64,000 bases of DNA from AP-15 sp963700195 (GCA_963700195.1 CAVOWQ010000031.1:1-64000), one strand, 5' to 3'. Shown: positions 37,235 through 46,733, counted from the stretch's first letter. Program-made: numbers and translations. Notes: a model not told the origin generated them from the letters alone.

Positions 37235-38284
37235 TTACCGGCTTCCCCCTCCCTTTCCCTCCCCCGCAAGCGGGGGACGGTTAGGGTGGGGGCGCGGAGC
37301 AGGGAATGGGAGAGGGTGCGCAAAGGCGAAATGCGCGAGGATTTCGGCGCGCGGGATGTCGTGGACGATGAAGACCAGCCGGCCGCGCCGATCCTGGTCG
37401 GGCCAGTCTTCGAGCCATTCCGGCGCGAACATCGCATGCTGAGCCGCTTGCACCACGGCCGGCCGCTCCGGCCGGTCGGAGAAACACACGATCCCCTTGA
37501 CCCGCAGCAGGTCGGAGCCGCGCTCGCGGGCGAGGCCTCCCAGAGCGCGGGCGAAATCGAGACGGCTCAACTCGCCTTCGAGGATCACGCCGAAAGCATC
37601 GATGCCGTGGGTGTGGGTGGCGACCGGTTCGGCCGGCATTAGCGGAGCGGTCGATGGTCTCCTGCCGCCGAACAGCACCCCGCCGAACAGCACAAGGCCG
37701 GCATCCTCGGTTTCGGCCGCGAGGATGCGGTCGGCGCGGTCGTTGAGCGCGTCGAGGCGGCGGACGAGATCGGGACCGAGCGGCGCGAGGTCGGTCTTGG
37801 TGATCACCAAAGTGTCGGCGAGCGCGGCTTGCCGGCCCGCCTCGGCGAAGCGGTCGAGACTATCGGCGCCATTTACCGCATCGACGAGGGTGACGACCCG
37901 CGCCAAATGCAACGAGTGGTCGAGCATCGGGTCGGCGCCCAATGTGAAGAGGATCGGAGCGGGGTCGGCGAGCCCGGTGGTTTCGATCACGACCCGCCGA
38001 AACCGCCTGATTTCGCCGGCGCTGCGGCGGTCGAGGAGGCTGCGCAAGGTGCGTGCGAGGTCTTCGCGCACCGCGCAGCACAAGCATCCTCCGGGCAGTT
38101 CCAGCACGCTGCCCTCGACGAAATCGACGAGGTGATGGTCGATCGCGATCTCGCCGAGCTCATTGATGATGACGGCCGTATCGGCGAGGGCGGGCGAGAC
38201 GAGCGCGCGCCGCAATAGCGTCGTTTTGCCACTGCCGAGAAACCCGGTCAGCAGGGTCGTAGGTAAAGTCTCCGGAAGGGTCAC
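37235..38284 (-). CDS. CobW/COG0523-family GTPase (metal chaperone)
   Basis: This 349-aa G3E GTPase has Walker A GFLGSGKTTLL (about residue 12), the metal-binding motif GGCLCCAVRED (C-x-C-C), ETTGLADPAP, and VITKTDLAP as the base-recognition motif. A His-rich stretch, THTHGID, precedes the CobW_C domain (RVKGIVCFSDRPERP; WPDQDRRGRLVFI). COG0523 proteins load Zn, Co or other metals into target enzymes; the adjacent hydantoinase is the obvious client (inferred). GTG 38284 with GGAGAA upstream is chosen over the longer frame. The last ~15 codons run into a CCCCGCAAGCGGGG palindrome, so the true C-terminus may be disturbed. Confidence 0.85.
   Translation of the reverse strand: MTLPETLPTTLLTGFLGSGKTTLLRRALVSPALADTAVIINELGEIAIDHHLVDFVEGSVLELPGGCLCCAVREDLARTLRSLLDRRSAGEIRRFRRVVIETTGLADPAPILFTLGADPMLDHSLHLARVVTLVDAVNGADSLDRFAEAGRQAALADTLVITKTDLAPLGPDLVRRLDALNDRADRILAAETEDAGLVLFGGVLFGGRRPSTAPLMPAEPVATHTHGIDAFGVILEGELSRLDFARALGGLARERGSDLLRVKGIVCFSDRPERPAVVQAAQHAMFAPEWLEDWPDQDRRGRLVFIVHDIPRAEILAHFAFAHPLPFPAPRPHPNRPPLAGEGKGGGSR
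37262..37300. repeat. palindrome CCCCGCAAGCGGGG with flank
   Basis: A perfect hairpin, CCCCCGCAAGCGGGGG, is followed by ACGGTTAGGGTGGGGGCG. The same core with inverted flank (CCCACCCTAACC..CCCCGCAAGCGGGG) occurs at 42300-42340 in the livH-livM gap. Here it overlaps the 3' end of the CobW-family gene. Confidence 0.8.
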
Positions 38285-38544
38285 GCTTAACCATTCTCCG
38301 CGGCGAAGTTCCGTCACCGATCGTTTCACGTCGCAGCCGGAACGAGCAGGACAGGCAGCAAAAGTAAAGCACGGCAGTGACATAGGCCATTGCCTTCTGC
38401 CACCCGCGTCTGCATCATGCCTGCCATAAGTGGCGCGCATATGCGCGCCGGCGGAAGGGCGAGGAAATGCGGGCGGCATCGTGTCCGGTGATGTGAACGA
38501 GGGCGACGTCTCTCCCGGAGAGGCGCAACTCGCTCATCTCGGGC

Positions 38545-39309
38545 GTGTCGAAGCATTTTGGCGGCGTGCGGGCGGTGGAGGCGGTGACGCTCTCGGTCCG
38601 CGCCGGCGAGCTGATCTCGGTCATCGGCCCGAACGGCGCCGGCAAGACCTCGCTCCTGAACATGATCAGCGGCTTCTACCGGCCCGACACCGGCGCGATC
38701 GTTTTTGCGGGCAAGGACATCACCGGCGCCCGTCCTTCGCATGTCGCCGCGCTCGGGATCGCCCGCACGTTCCAGAATATCGCACTGTTCGCCGGCATGA
38801 CGGTGCTCGACAACATCATGCTCGGGCGTCACGTGCATATGAAGGCCGGAGTGCTGTCCTCCTTCATCTATTGGGGCCTGGCGCAGAAGGAAGAGATCGC
38901 CCATCGCGCGCGGGCCGAGGAGCTGATCGAGCTTCTCGAGCTCGAGGATTTGCGCAAGCAGCCGACGAGCGGGCTCGCCTATGGCCTGAGGAAACGCGTC
39001 GAGCTGGCGCGCGCTCTGGCGCTCGACCCGAAATTGCTGCTGCTCGACGAGCCGATGGGCGGCATGAACCAGGAAGAAAAAGAGGACATGGCCCGCTTCA
39101 TTCTCGACGTGAACCAGCAATGGGGCACGACGGTCATCCTGATCGAACATGACATGGCGGTGGTGATGGACATCTCGGACCGCGTCGCCGTGCTCGACCG
39201 CGGCCGCAAGATCGCCGAGGGCAGTCCCGGCGAGGTGCAGCGTCACCCGGATGTGATCCGCGCCTATCTCGGTACTGCAAAGGAACGCCGGGAGGTGGTC
39301 GCCGCATGA
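38545..39309 (+). CDS. livG: branched-chain amino-acid-type ABC transporter ATP-binding protein (LivG-like)
   Basis: This 254-aa ATPase has Walker A GPNGAGKTSLL (about residue 28), a Q-loop in ARTFQNIALF, the LivG-type signature LAYGLRKRVELARALALDP, Walker B KLLLLDEPMGG and the H-loop IEHDMAVVMD. The proposed GTG at 38545 gives SKHFGGVRAVEAV as N-terminus, a few residues short of the family norm. In-frame upstream codons (ERRNSLISG) look genuine, so a one-base error probably hides a start near 38497. Its stop overlaps the following synthetase start (ATGA). Confidence 0.88.
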   Translation: MSKHFGGVRAVEAVTLSVRAGELISVIGPNGAGKTSLLNMISGFYRPDTGAIVFAGKDITGARPSHVAALGIARTFQNIALFAGMTVLDNIMLGRHVHMKAGVLSSFIYWGLAQKEEIAHRARAEELIELLELEDLRKQPTSGLAYGLRKRVELARALALDPKLLLLDEPMGGMNQEEKEDMARFILDVNQQWGTTVILIEHDMAVVMDISDRVAVLDRGRKIAEGSPGEVQRHPDVIRAYLGTAKERREVVAA

Positions 39310-41240
39310 CGCAGTCGACACTCCCGCGTCTGCTGCGGCGCAATGCCGAAGCAGATGGCGGCGCGGCCGGCAATCCGCGAAAAGAACCACGGCATTTGGC
39401 AGACCTTTACCTGGGCGCAGTATTGGGAGGAGGTGCGCGATTTCGCGCTGGGCCTGGCCGCGCACGGCTTTCGCCGCGGCGACAAGCTCGCGGTCATCGG
39501 CGACAACCGGCCCCGCCTCTACTGGGCGCAGCTGGCGGCCCAATGCCTCGGCGGCACCGCGGTGCCGATGTACCAGGACTCGATCGCCAGCGAGCTGGTT
39601 TTTGTGCTGGACCACGCCGAGATTTCGGTCGTCGTCGCCGAGGACCAGGAACAGGTCGACAAGATCCTGTCATTGCGGGACGAGCTGCCGCATCTCGCAA
39701 CTCGTCGTCTATGACGATCCGAAGGGGCTGCGGCACTATTCCAGCGGCGGCCTCCAGTCATTCGCCGAGATGCAGGCGGCCGGCCGCGAGTTCGGCGCGG
39801 CGAACCCCGGATATGTCGAGGCCGAGATCGATAACGGCGATCCGGATGATCTGGCGCTCCTCACCTACACTTCGGGGACGACCGGCCGCCCAAAAGGGGT
39901 GATGCTGTCGCACGCCAATCTGCTGAGCTCTGCGCAGGGGTTTATTGCAGCGGAGGATATCCGCGCCACCGACGAGCTCTTGTGCTACCTGCCGATGGCG
40001 TGGATCGGCGATTCGCTGTTCTCGCTGGTGCTGACCCTGCTCGTCGGGTTCACCTGCAACTGTCCGGAGCGGCCGCAGACCGTGCAGCGCGATCTGCGCG
40101 AGCTCGGCCCGACGATCGCCATCGCGCCGCCGCGGATCTGGGAGAACATGCTGACCCAGCTGCGGGTCAGGGCGGCGGATTCGACACCGCTGAAGCATCG
40201 GCTCTTCGACTTCTTCCGCGGGCTCGCCGAGCGGGCGGAGCAGCGGAAAGGGGAAGGCAAGCAAACCTCGCTGATCTCCCGGCTGAGCCTTGCGCTCGGC
40301 GAGGCTGCTGATCTACGGGCCGGTGCGCGACCAGCTGGGCTTGCGGCGGGCGCGCTGGGTCTATACCGGCGGCGCGCCACTCGGACCCGATACCTTCCGG
40401 TTCTTTCGCGCGTTCGGGGTCAACATCAAGCAGGTTTGGGGCTCGACCGAGCTCGCCGGTCTCGCCTCGTTGCAGCCCGATGGCGAGGCGGACCCGGACA
40501 CGGTCGGCCGGGTGATACCGGGTTTCGACGTGCGGATTACCGAGGACGGCGAGGTGCTGATCCGCTCCGCCGCGGTGTTCAAGGGTTATTACAAGCAGCC
40601 GGACGCCACCCGCGACACGATGACCGATGACGGGTGGCTGCGCAGCGGCGATTCCGGCTTTGTCGACCGCCGCGGCCATCTGGTCATCGTCGACCGCGCC
40701 AAGGATGTCGGCAAACTTGCCGACGGTACGCCGTTCGCCCCGCAATTCGTCGAGAACAAGCTCAAATTCAGCCCGTTCATCGCCGAAGCGGTGGCTTTTG
40801 GCGATCGCCGCCCATTTGTCGCGGCGATCGTCGCGATCGATCTGACGACGGTCGGGAACTGGGCGGAGCGGCGCAACCTCGCCTATACTTCGTTCCAGGA
40901 TTTGAGCGCCAAACCCGAGGTGCGGCGGGTGATCGCGGAGGAGATTGCCGAGGTCAACGCCTCCTTGCCCGTGGCTGCGCGGCTCCGGCGCTTTGTGTTG
41001 CTCAACAAGGAGTTCGACGCCGACGACAACGAGATCACCCGCACCCGCAAGATCCGCCGCCGCTTTGTCACCGAGAAATACGCCGCCGTTATCGACGCGT
41101 TCTACAGCGGCGAGGCGGAGGTCGAGATCACCACCGAGATCACCTATGAGGACGGCCGGAAAGCGACCCTGACCTCGACGATCGTGATCGAGGACATCCT
41201 CGAACCCGCGGAGCCGGCGCGGGAACCGGCCTATGCCTGA
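39306..41240 (+). CDS. long-chain acyl-CoA synthetase (FAA1-type), three frame breaks
   Basis: This AMP-forming ligase of about 644 aa is embedded in a Liv transporter operon. Segments: QMAARPAIREKNHGIWQTFT, LAVIGDNRPRLYWAQLAAQC, the P-loop LTYTSGTTGRPKGVMLSHAN, CYLPMAWIGD, PRIWENMLTQL, YTGGAPLGPDTFRFFRA, IKQVWGSTELAG, GWLRSGDSGF, DRAKDVGKLADGTPFAPQF and a long FAA1-type C-terminus (FDADDNEITRTRKIRRRFV). Removing one base near each of 39347, 39697 and 40305 restores a single frame. It probably CoA-activates the acid imported by the transporter, vectorial acylation being the inferred logic. Confidence 0.87.
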
Positions 41241-41253
41241 CAGATATTCCTAT

Positions 41254-41336
41254 CGTCACCCCCGCGAAAGAGGGGGTCCAGGGCGTCTCTGGAAGTGCCC
41301 GCCTGTCCCTGGATTCCCGCTTTCGCGGGAATGACG
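41254..41336. repeat. palindromic repeat between acyl-CoA synthetase and livH
   Basis: CGTCACCCCCGCGAAAGAGG and CCTGGATTCCCGCTTTCGCG followed by GGAATGACG reproduce the element at 34143-34226 with a spacer of similar length. It lies inside an operon and could attenuate or stabilise the transcript. Confidence 0.85.
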
Positions 41337-41364
41337 AATCCAAGCGCGACATCCGACCGCGCCG

Positions 41365-42264
41365 ATGCCTGAGTTCGAATGGCAATTTACGCTGGTCCTG
41401 CTGACCAACGGCGTGATGATCGGCCTGATGTATGCGCTGATCGCGCTCGGCTTTGTGCTGATCTACAAGGCGACCGACGCGATCAATTTCGCGCAGGGCG
41501 AGTTCGTCATGTTCGCCGGGTTCATCGCCGCCGGAGCGGCCGATCTCGCCGGCGCGCCGTTCTGGGTCTCCGCGCTGCTCTCGGTCGCCGGCATGGTGGC
41601 ATTGGGCTTCGGGCTCGAGCGCGTCGTGCTGCGTCCGCTGATCGGCCGCCCGATTATCGCCGTCGTGATGGCGACGATCGGGCTTGCCGCGGTGTTGAGA
41701 GGAGGCGCCGTGCTGGCGTTCGGCGCCGGGACCCGGGCGATCGAGATGCCGGTCAGCGACTCGCCGCTCTATCTCGGACCGGTCGCGCTGTCGCAGGTCC
41801 AGCTGGTCGGCGCCACCGTCAGTATCGTCTTTCTCGCCACCTTCAGCTGGTTCTTCCTGAAGAGCCGGGTCGGCATCGCGATGCGGGCGGTGGCCGACAG
41901 CCAGCAGGTGGCGATGGCGATGGGCATCAATGTCCAGCGCTATTTCGCGCTCGCCTGGGCGATGGCCGGAATCGTGTCCGCGCTGGGCGGCGTCGTCTGG
42001 GGAGCGATGCTCGGGGTCGACAACCAGCTCGCCCTGGTCGGCCTCAAAGTCTTTCCGGTGGTGATCCTGGGGGGCCTCGATTCGATCATCGGCGCAGTGG
42101 TCGGCGGGCTGATCGTCGGCATCGTGGAAAACCTCGCCGCCGGCTATCTCGATCCCTATGTCGGCGGCGGCACCAAGGACTTCGCTCCCTACATCCTGAT
42201 GATCGTGGCGCTGATGGTGCGGCCCGAGGGCATCTTCGGCCGGCGGCGGATCGAGCGCGTGTGA
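41365..42264 (+). CDS. livH: branched-chain amino-acid-type ABC permease (LivH-like)
   Basis: This 299-aa inner-membrane permease has about eight helices. It begins TLVLLTNGVMIGLMYALIAL and has the family's cytoplasmic-loop motif GIAMRAVADSQQVAMAMGIN (EAA-like) and FPVVILGGLDSIIGAVVGGL near the C-terminus. The frame is intact. It pairs with LivM downstream to form the membrane channel energised by the LivG and LivF ATPases. The ATG at 41365 lies just after a palindromic repeat. Confidence 0.93.
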   Translation: MPEFEWQFTLVLLTNGVMIGLMYALIALGFVLIYKATDAINFAQGEFVMFAGFIAAGAADLAGAPFWVSALLSVAGMVALGFGLERVVLRPLIGRPIIAVVMATIGLAAVLRGGAVLAFGAGTRAIEMPVSDSPLYLGPVALSQVQLVGATVSIVFLATFSWFFLKSRVGIAMRAVADSQQVAMAMGINVQRYFALAWAMAGIVSALGGVVWGAMLGVDNQLALVGLKVFPVVILGGLDSIIGAVVGGLIVGIVENLAAGYLDPYVGGGTKDFAPYILMIVALMVRPEGIFGRRRIERV

Positions 42265-42294
42265 TGAAATTCGTGGCTCGGCACCTTCGCCCGC

Positions 42295-42375
42295 CCAGCC
42301 CCCACCCTAACCTTCCCCCGCAAGCGGGGGAGGGAATGGGAGGGGGCGGGATCCGGGCGTAGCGAGACGGGTGAG
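42295..42375. repeat. palindromic repeat between livH and livM
   Basis: CCCCACCCTAACCTTCCCCC and the hairpin CCCCGCAAGCGGGG are followed by GAGGGAATGGGAGGGGGCGG and GTAGCGAGACGGGTGAGGG. It shares its core with the repeat at 37262-37300 in opposite orientation. This GAGGG/CCCTC type is another dispersed alphaproteobacterial element. Confidence 0.8.
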
Positions 42376-42381
42376 GGCGCC

Positions 42382-43450
42382 ATGTTCCACCGCGAATCCG
42401 GGGTGTTCAAGACCGGCTACGCCGCCGACATGGCGCTCTATCCGCTGCCGATCGCCAAATGGGCGGTGGCGGCGTTCGCCGGGTTGTTCATCGCCGTCGC
42501 GCCGCTCGCGTTCTCCGAATACTCTTTGTCGCTGCTCAATCTGTGCTTGGTCGCAATCGTCGGCGCGCTCGGCCTCAACATTCTCGTCGGCTATACCGGG
42601 CAAATCTCGATCGGGCATGGCGCCTTCATGTCGGTGGGTGCGTATACCGCCGCCAATCTGATCGTACGGCTTGGCCTGCCGTTCTGGATCACGATCCCGG
42701 CCGGCGGGTTGATGGCTGCGCTTGATCGGCGTCGTGGTCGGCATCCCGTCCCTGCGCATCAAGGGGATTTACCTGGCGATTGCCACCCTTGCCGCGCAGC
42801 TGATTATCGAGTGGACGATCAATCACGTGACCTGGATCTCCGGCGGCGTGCAGTCCTCGATCGAGATCCCGCGTCCGTCCGTCTTTGGAATCCCGCTGAC
42901 CTCCGAGGCCGAGATCTACGAGTTCCTGATGTTTTTTGCGGTGCTGGCGATCGTCGGCACCTTGAACCTGGTGCGCAGCCGCATCGGCCGCGCTTTCATT
43001 GCCGTGCGCGATCAGGACATTGCCGCCGAGATCATCGGCATCAACATCTTTCGTTACAAGCTCTACGCGTTCGCGATCTCGTCCTTTTATGCCGGGGTGG
43101 CCGGGGTATTGGAAAGTTATTATCTCGGGATTGCGAATTACGAACAGTTCCAACTCGACGTCTCGATCGATTACCTGGCGATGGTGATCATCGGCGGCCT
43201 CGGGTCGGTCCTCGGATCGATCTTCGGCGCCGTCTTCGTCACGCTGTTGCCCATCGCCACCCGCTGGGCGCTGCAGTCATCGGGTAGCCTGTTCTTTTCA
43301 GAGGCCGATCTGGCGAACATAATCCCCAGCTTGCGGCTGGTGATCTTCGGCAGCCTGATCATCTTCTTCCTGGTCGTCGAGCCGGAGGGATTGGCTCGGC
43401 TGTGGCGGAACATCCGCAATTACTTCCGCGTGTGGCCTTTTTCCTATTAA
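42382..43450 (+). CDS. livM: branched-chain amino-acid-type ABC permease (LivM-like), one frame break
   Basis: This permease of about 355 aa begins MFHRESGVFKTGYAADMALY. It has multiple helices, the loop LGLNILVGYTGQISIGHGAF typical of LivM, PSLRIKGIYLAIATLAAQL, RSRIGRAFIAVRDQDIAAEI (EAA loop) and DYLAMVIIGGLGSVLGSIFG. One extra C near 42723 shifts the frame (GGLMAA|LIGVVVGIP). Everything else matches a full-length protein ending PFSY. It is co-transcribed with livH and the binding-protein gene. Confidence 0.9.
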
Positions 43451-43479
43451 CTGGAGTGCAACGAAGGGAGGATCTCTGG

Positions 43480-44733
43480 ATGACTAGAAAAACGACGACA
43501 CCGCTCGCGCTCATCGTGGGCGCGGTGACCGTGCTGGGCCTCGCCGGGACGGCGACCGCCCAGGAGAAAAAACTCGTGATCGGCGTGCAATGCGACCGTA
43601 CCGGCCCGACGCAGATCGTCGGCACGGTGCTGTGCCCGGCGATGCACGACTACTTCAACCTCGTCAATTCCAGCCATATGCTCGACGGTTACACGGTCGA
43701 GGCGCCCGAAATCGACACCTCGTACAAGGTGCCGCCGGCCATCGAAGCCTATGAGCACCAAAAGCAGCAAGGCGCTGTCATCATGTCCGTCTACGGCACG
43801 CCGCAGGCGCATGCGCTGAACGAGAGGATCGAGAAGGACGACATTCCGTCGACGACGCCGGGCTTTGGCATCGCCGCATCGGCGGACGGCCAGAAATATC
43901 CTTATCTGTTTCCTATCGCGGCGAGTTATTTCTCGCAGGGCGCCGCTGCCGTCGACTTCGTCAAGAACAAATTGGGAGGCAGTCTCAAGGGCAAGAAAAT
44001 CGCGTACATGTACTATGACAATCCTGCCGGCAAGGAGCCGTTGCCGGTCATCGAAGACTTGCAGAAGCAAGAAGGTTTCGAACTGCGGACCTTCGCGGTG
44101 CCGCCGCCCGGCGTGGAAATGGGGGCGCAGATTCTCGATATCACGCAACGCTACCGGCCTGACTTCGTAATCTCGCACCTGTTTGGCCGTTCGCCATCGG
44201 TGTCGATCAAGGAATTCAAGCGCAACGGCTATCCACTGTCGAAAGTGCTCGGGCTCGTCTGGGCCTCCGCCGAAGGCGACATCTTGGCGGCCGGCGGTTG
44301 GGGGGTCGCCCAGGGCTATAACACGATGCAGTTTGCCGGCGCCGGCGACGATTATCCGGTGCGCCAGCAAATCAAGGAGATGTACAAGAAGGAAGGAAAG
44401 ACGCCGCCCAAAGAAATGGACGACACGGTCTATTACAACCGCGGTCTGTTCCAGGCGGCAATCCAAGTCGAGGCGCTCAAGAATGCGCTCAAATTGACGA
44501 ACGGCAAAGAGCCGACCGGGACGGACGTTAAAAAGGGCTTCGAAGAGATCCACGACTTCACGCTCGGAGGTCTGGTCCCGCCGCTGCAGATCACGCCGAC
44601 CGACCATGAAGGTGGCGGGTACGTGCGGATCTTCCAGGTGAAGGGCGAGAAGCTCGTTCCGGAAACCGATTGGTTCCGCGCCTATCGCGATGTCGTGTGG
44701 GACCAGGTCAAGGCCGCGGAGAAGACGCAATAG
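43480..44733 (+). CDS. ABC transporter substrate-binding protein (Peripla_BP_6, LivK-like)
   Basis: This 417-aa periplasmic binding protein has a signal peptide (TPLALIVGAVTVLGLAGTATA, cleavage after AQ) and a type I bilobal fold: KLVIGVQCDRTGPTQIVG, VEAPEIDTSYKVPPAIEAYE, GAVIMSVYGTPQAHALNE, IAYMYYDNPAGKEPLP, FVISHLFGRSPSVSIKEFKR. The ligand is probably a carboxylic or aromatic acid rather than leucine, given the acyl-CoA synthetase in the operon (inference). GGGAGG precedes ATG 43480. The frame is intact. Confidence 0.92.
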   Translation: MTRKTTTPLALIVGAVTVLGLAGTATAQEKKLVIGVQCDRTGPTQIVGTVLCPAMHDYFNLVNSSHMLDGYTVEAPEIDTSYKVPPAIEAYEHQKQQGAVIMSVYGTPQAHALNERIEKDDIPSTTPGFGIAASADGQKYPYLFPIAASYFSQGAAAVDFVKNKLGGSLKGKKIAYMYYDNPAGKEPLPVIEDLQKQEGFELRTFAVPPPGVEMGAQILDITQRYRPDFVISHLFGRSPSVSIKEFKRNGYPLSKVLGLVWASAEGDILAAGGWGVAQGYNTMQFAGAGDDYPVRQQIKEMYKKEGKTPPKEMDDTVYYNRGLFQAAIQVEALKNALKLTNGKEPTGTDVKKGFEEIHDFTLGGLVPPLQITPTDHEGGGYVRIFQVKGEKLVPETDWFRAYRDVVWDQVKAAEKTQ

Positions 44734-44746
44734 CCGGATCGTCTGG

Positions 44747-45541
44747 ATGCTCGCGCTCAACAACATCGAAGTCGTCTATGACGGCGTCATCCTGGTGCTG
44801 AAGGGCGTCTCGCTATTCGCCGCGGAGGGCCGCATCACGACCCTGCTCGGCGCGAACGGCGCCGGCAAGACCACGACCCTGAAGGCGATATCGGGCCTGT
44901 TGCACAGCGAGCGCGGACAGGTGACCAAAGGCACGGTCGAGCTCGACGGCGAGCGGCTCGACCGGCTTCCCGCCCCCGATGTCGTAAAGCACGGCGTGAC
45001 CCAGGTCTTCGAGGGAAGGCGGGTCTTCGAAAACCTGACGGTCGAGGAGAACCTGGTGGCCGGCGCGCACATCCGCCGCGATCTTGCGGCGGTCCGGGAC
45101 GGCATCGACCGGGTCTACGACGCCTTCCCGGTGCTCAAGGAACGCCGCCACAATCAGTCGGGCTATCTCTCGGGCGGCGAGCAGCAGATGCTGGTGATCG
45201 GCCGGGCATTGATGTCCGACCCGAAGGTGATCCTGCTCGACGAACCGTCCCTCGGCCTCGCGCCGCTGCTCGTCGAGGAGATCTTCGGCATCGTCCGCCG
45301 GCTGCGCGACGAGCGCAACCTGACCGTGCTGCTGGTCGAGCAGAACGCGGCGCTGGCGCTCGACATCGCCGACCACGGCTATGTCATGGAGAATGGCCGC
45401 ATCGTGCTCGAAGGCCCGGCCGATACCTTGCGCCAGAATTCCGACATCAAGGAGTTCTACCTCGGGCTCAACGAGGTCGGCGCCCGCAAATCCTACCGCG
45501 ACGTCAAGCACTACAAGCGGCGCAAGCGCTGGCTGTCGTGA
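44747..45541 (+). CDS. livF: branched-chain amino-acid-type ABC transporter ATP-binding protein (LivF-like)
   Basis: This 264-aa ATPase has Walker A GANGAGKTTTLKAI (residues 36-49), VTQVFEGRRVFENLTVEENL, the signature YLSGGEQQMLVIGRALMSDP, Walker B VILLDEPSLGLAPLL and the H-loop segment VLLVEQNAALALDIAD. The basic C-terminal tail (SYRDVKHYKRRKRWLS) is characteristic of the subgroup linked to acyl-CoA-ligase-containing Liv operons. The start at ATG 44747 is 13 bp after the binding-protein stop. The frame is intact. Confidence 0.93.
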   Translation: MLALNNIEVVYDGVILVLKGVSLFAAEGRITTLLGANGAGKTTTLKAISGLLHSERGQVTKGTVELDGERLDRLPAPDVVKHGVTQVFEGRRVFENLTVEENLVAGAHIRRDLAAVRDGIDRVYDAFPVLKERRHNQSGYLSGGEQQMLVIGRALMSDPKVILLDEPSLGLAPLLVEEIFGIVRRLRDERNLTVLLVEQNAALALDIADHGYVMENGRIVLEGPADTLRQNSDIKEFYLGLNEVGARKSYRDVKHYKRRKRWLS

Positions 45542-45562
45542 GCTGGTGATGGAGTATCCCTG

Positions 45563-46564
45563 ATGCCGACGGCCCTTCCGCGCATTGCCGTTATCGGCAC
45601 CGGCGGCACGATCTCCTCGCTCGGCGCGTCGAGCCTCGACGTGCTCGACTACCCCGATTTCGGGCAGAAGCTCACTTGCGAGGCCTTGCTCGACCGTTTT
45701 CCGGAGACCCGGCTCGTCGCCGACCCGGTGCCCGTGACCTTCCGCCAGGTCGGCAGCACCGAAATCGGCCCCAAAGATTGGGTCGAGATCAGGTCGTTGA
45801 TCCATCGCATCGCTCGCGACGAGCCTGCGGTCGACGGCTTCGTCATTCCGCACGGCACCGCGACCCTCGAGGAGACCGCCTTTTTCCTCAACCTGACCCT
45901 CGCCACGGCGCATCCCGTCGTGCTCGTCGGAGCGCAGCGCCCCGCCAGCGCGCTCGGCACGGATGCCGGGATGAACCTCGTCAACGCCTTGCGCGTCGCC
46001 GGCTCATCCGATGCGCAGGGCAAGGGTGTTCTGGTGGTGCTGAACGACGAGATCCATGCCGCCCGCGACGTCGTCAAGACCTCGACCTACCGGGTGCAGA
46101 CCTTCCGCTCGGTCGATTTCGGTGCGCTCGGCCATGTCGACGGCGATGGGGTGCACTTTTATCGCACCCCGTCGCGCGCCCACATGCCCGATACCCCCTT
46201 TGCGGGCCTCGATCTGACCGCGCTGCCGCGGGTCGACATCGTCTATTCTTATGCCGGCGCCGACGGGGCGCTGGTCGACGCCGCGGTCGCGGCCGGCGCG
46301 CGCGGCCTCGTCTCGGCCGGCTTTGCCCCGGGAAGCCCGACCCCCGAGCAGCGCGCCGCCTTCGAGCGCGCCGCCAAATCCGGGGTCGTCGTCGTGCAGT
46401 GCAGCCGTGCGACGGGCCGTGTCGCCCCGCGTCGACGGCTGCGCGAGAGCGGCATTGTCGCCGGCGAGGACTTCACCCCACAGAAGGCCCGCATATTGCT
46501 GATGCTCGCTCTGTTGTCGACGAGCGACGTGGTCGAGGTCCAACGCGCGTTCCAAACCTATTAG
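45563..46564 (+). CDS. L-asparaginase family protein
   Basis: This 333-aa asparaginase/glutaminase-fold amidohydrolase carries the first catalytic Thr in AVIGTGGTISSLG (about residues 9-21) and the second in VIPHGTATLEETAFF (about 94-108), plus GAQRPASALGTDAGMNLVNA. The C-terminal domain has VDIVYSYAGADG and GLVSAGFAPGSPT. No signal peptide is seen, so it is cytoplasmic. It starts 21 bp after livF and is probably the last gene of the transporter operon, where it may deamidate an imported compound (inferred). Confidence 0.9.
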   Translation: MPTALPRIAVIGTGGTISSLGASSLDVLDYPDFGQKLTCEALLDRFPETRLVADPVPVTFRQVGSTEIGPKDWVEIRSLIHRIARDEPAVDGFVIPHGTATLEETAFFLNLTLATAHPVVLVGAQRPASALGTDAGMNLVNALRVAGSSDAQGKGVLVVLNDEIHAARDVVKTSTYRVQTFRSVDFGALGHVDGDGVHFYRTPSRAHMPDTPFAGLDLTALPRVDIVYSYAGADGALVDAAVAAGARGLVSAGFAPGSPTPEQRAAFERAAKSGVVVVQCSRATGRVAPRRRLRESGIVAGEDFTPQKARILLMLALLSTSDVVEVQRAFQTY

Positions 46565-46574
46565 CCCCTCCGAG

Positions 46575-46715
46575 GCACCGACACCCTCACCCACCAAGCG
46601 CTGGCGCGCTTGGTCCCCCCTCTCCCGCGGTGCGGGAGAGGGGCTCTGCGGTTGTGGGCTTGCAGTCCCTCTCCCGCATGGCGGGAGAGGGTGCCGAGCG
46701 CAGCGAGGCGGGTGA
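46575..46715. repeat. palindromic repeat array CTCTCCCGC..GCGGGAGAG
   Basis: CACCCTCACCCACCAAGCGC is followed by two hairpins, CTCTCCCGCGGTGCGGGAGAG (46619-46640) and CTCTCCCGCATGGCGGGAGAG (near 46669-46689), closing with CGAGGCGGGTGAGGGT. The outer CCCTCACCC / GGGTGAGGG arms complete a nested inverted repeat of about 140 bp. It separates the transporter operon from tgt. Confidence 0.85.
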
Positions 46716-46733
46716 GGGTAAGCCGGAAGAAAC

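Noticed and set aside
35817..37442. Long plus-strand open frame (541 codons)
   Set aside because: It is antisense to the hydantoinase gene, whose family motifs and ribosome binding site are clear; the plus frame has shadow composition and no domain.
43447..44766. Minus-strand open frame of 439 codons
   Set aside because: Antisense to the intact substrate-binding protein gene; no motifs.
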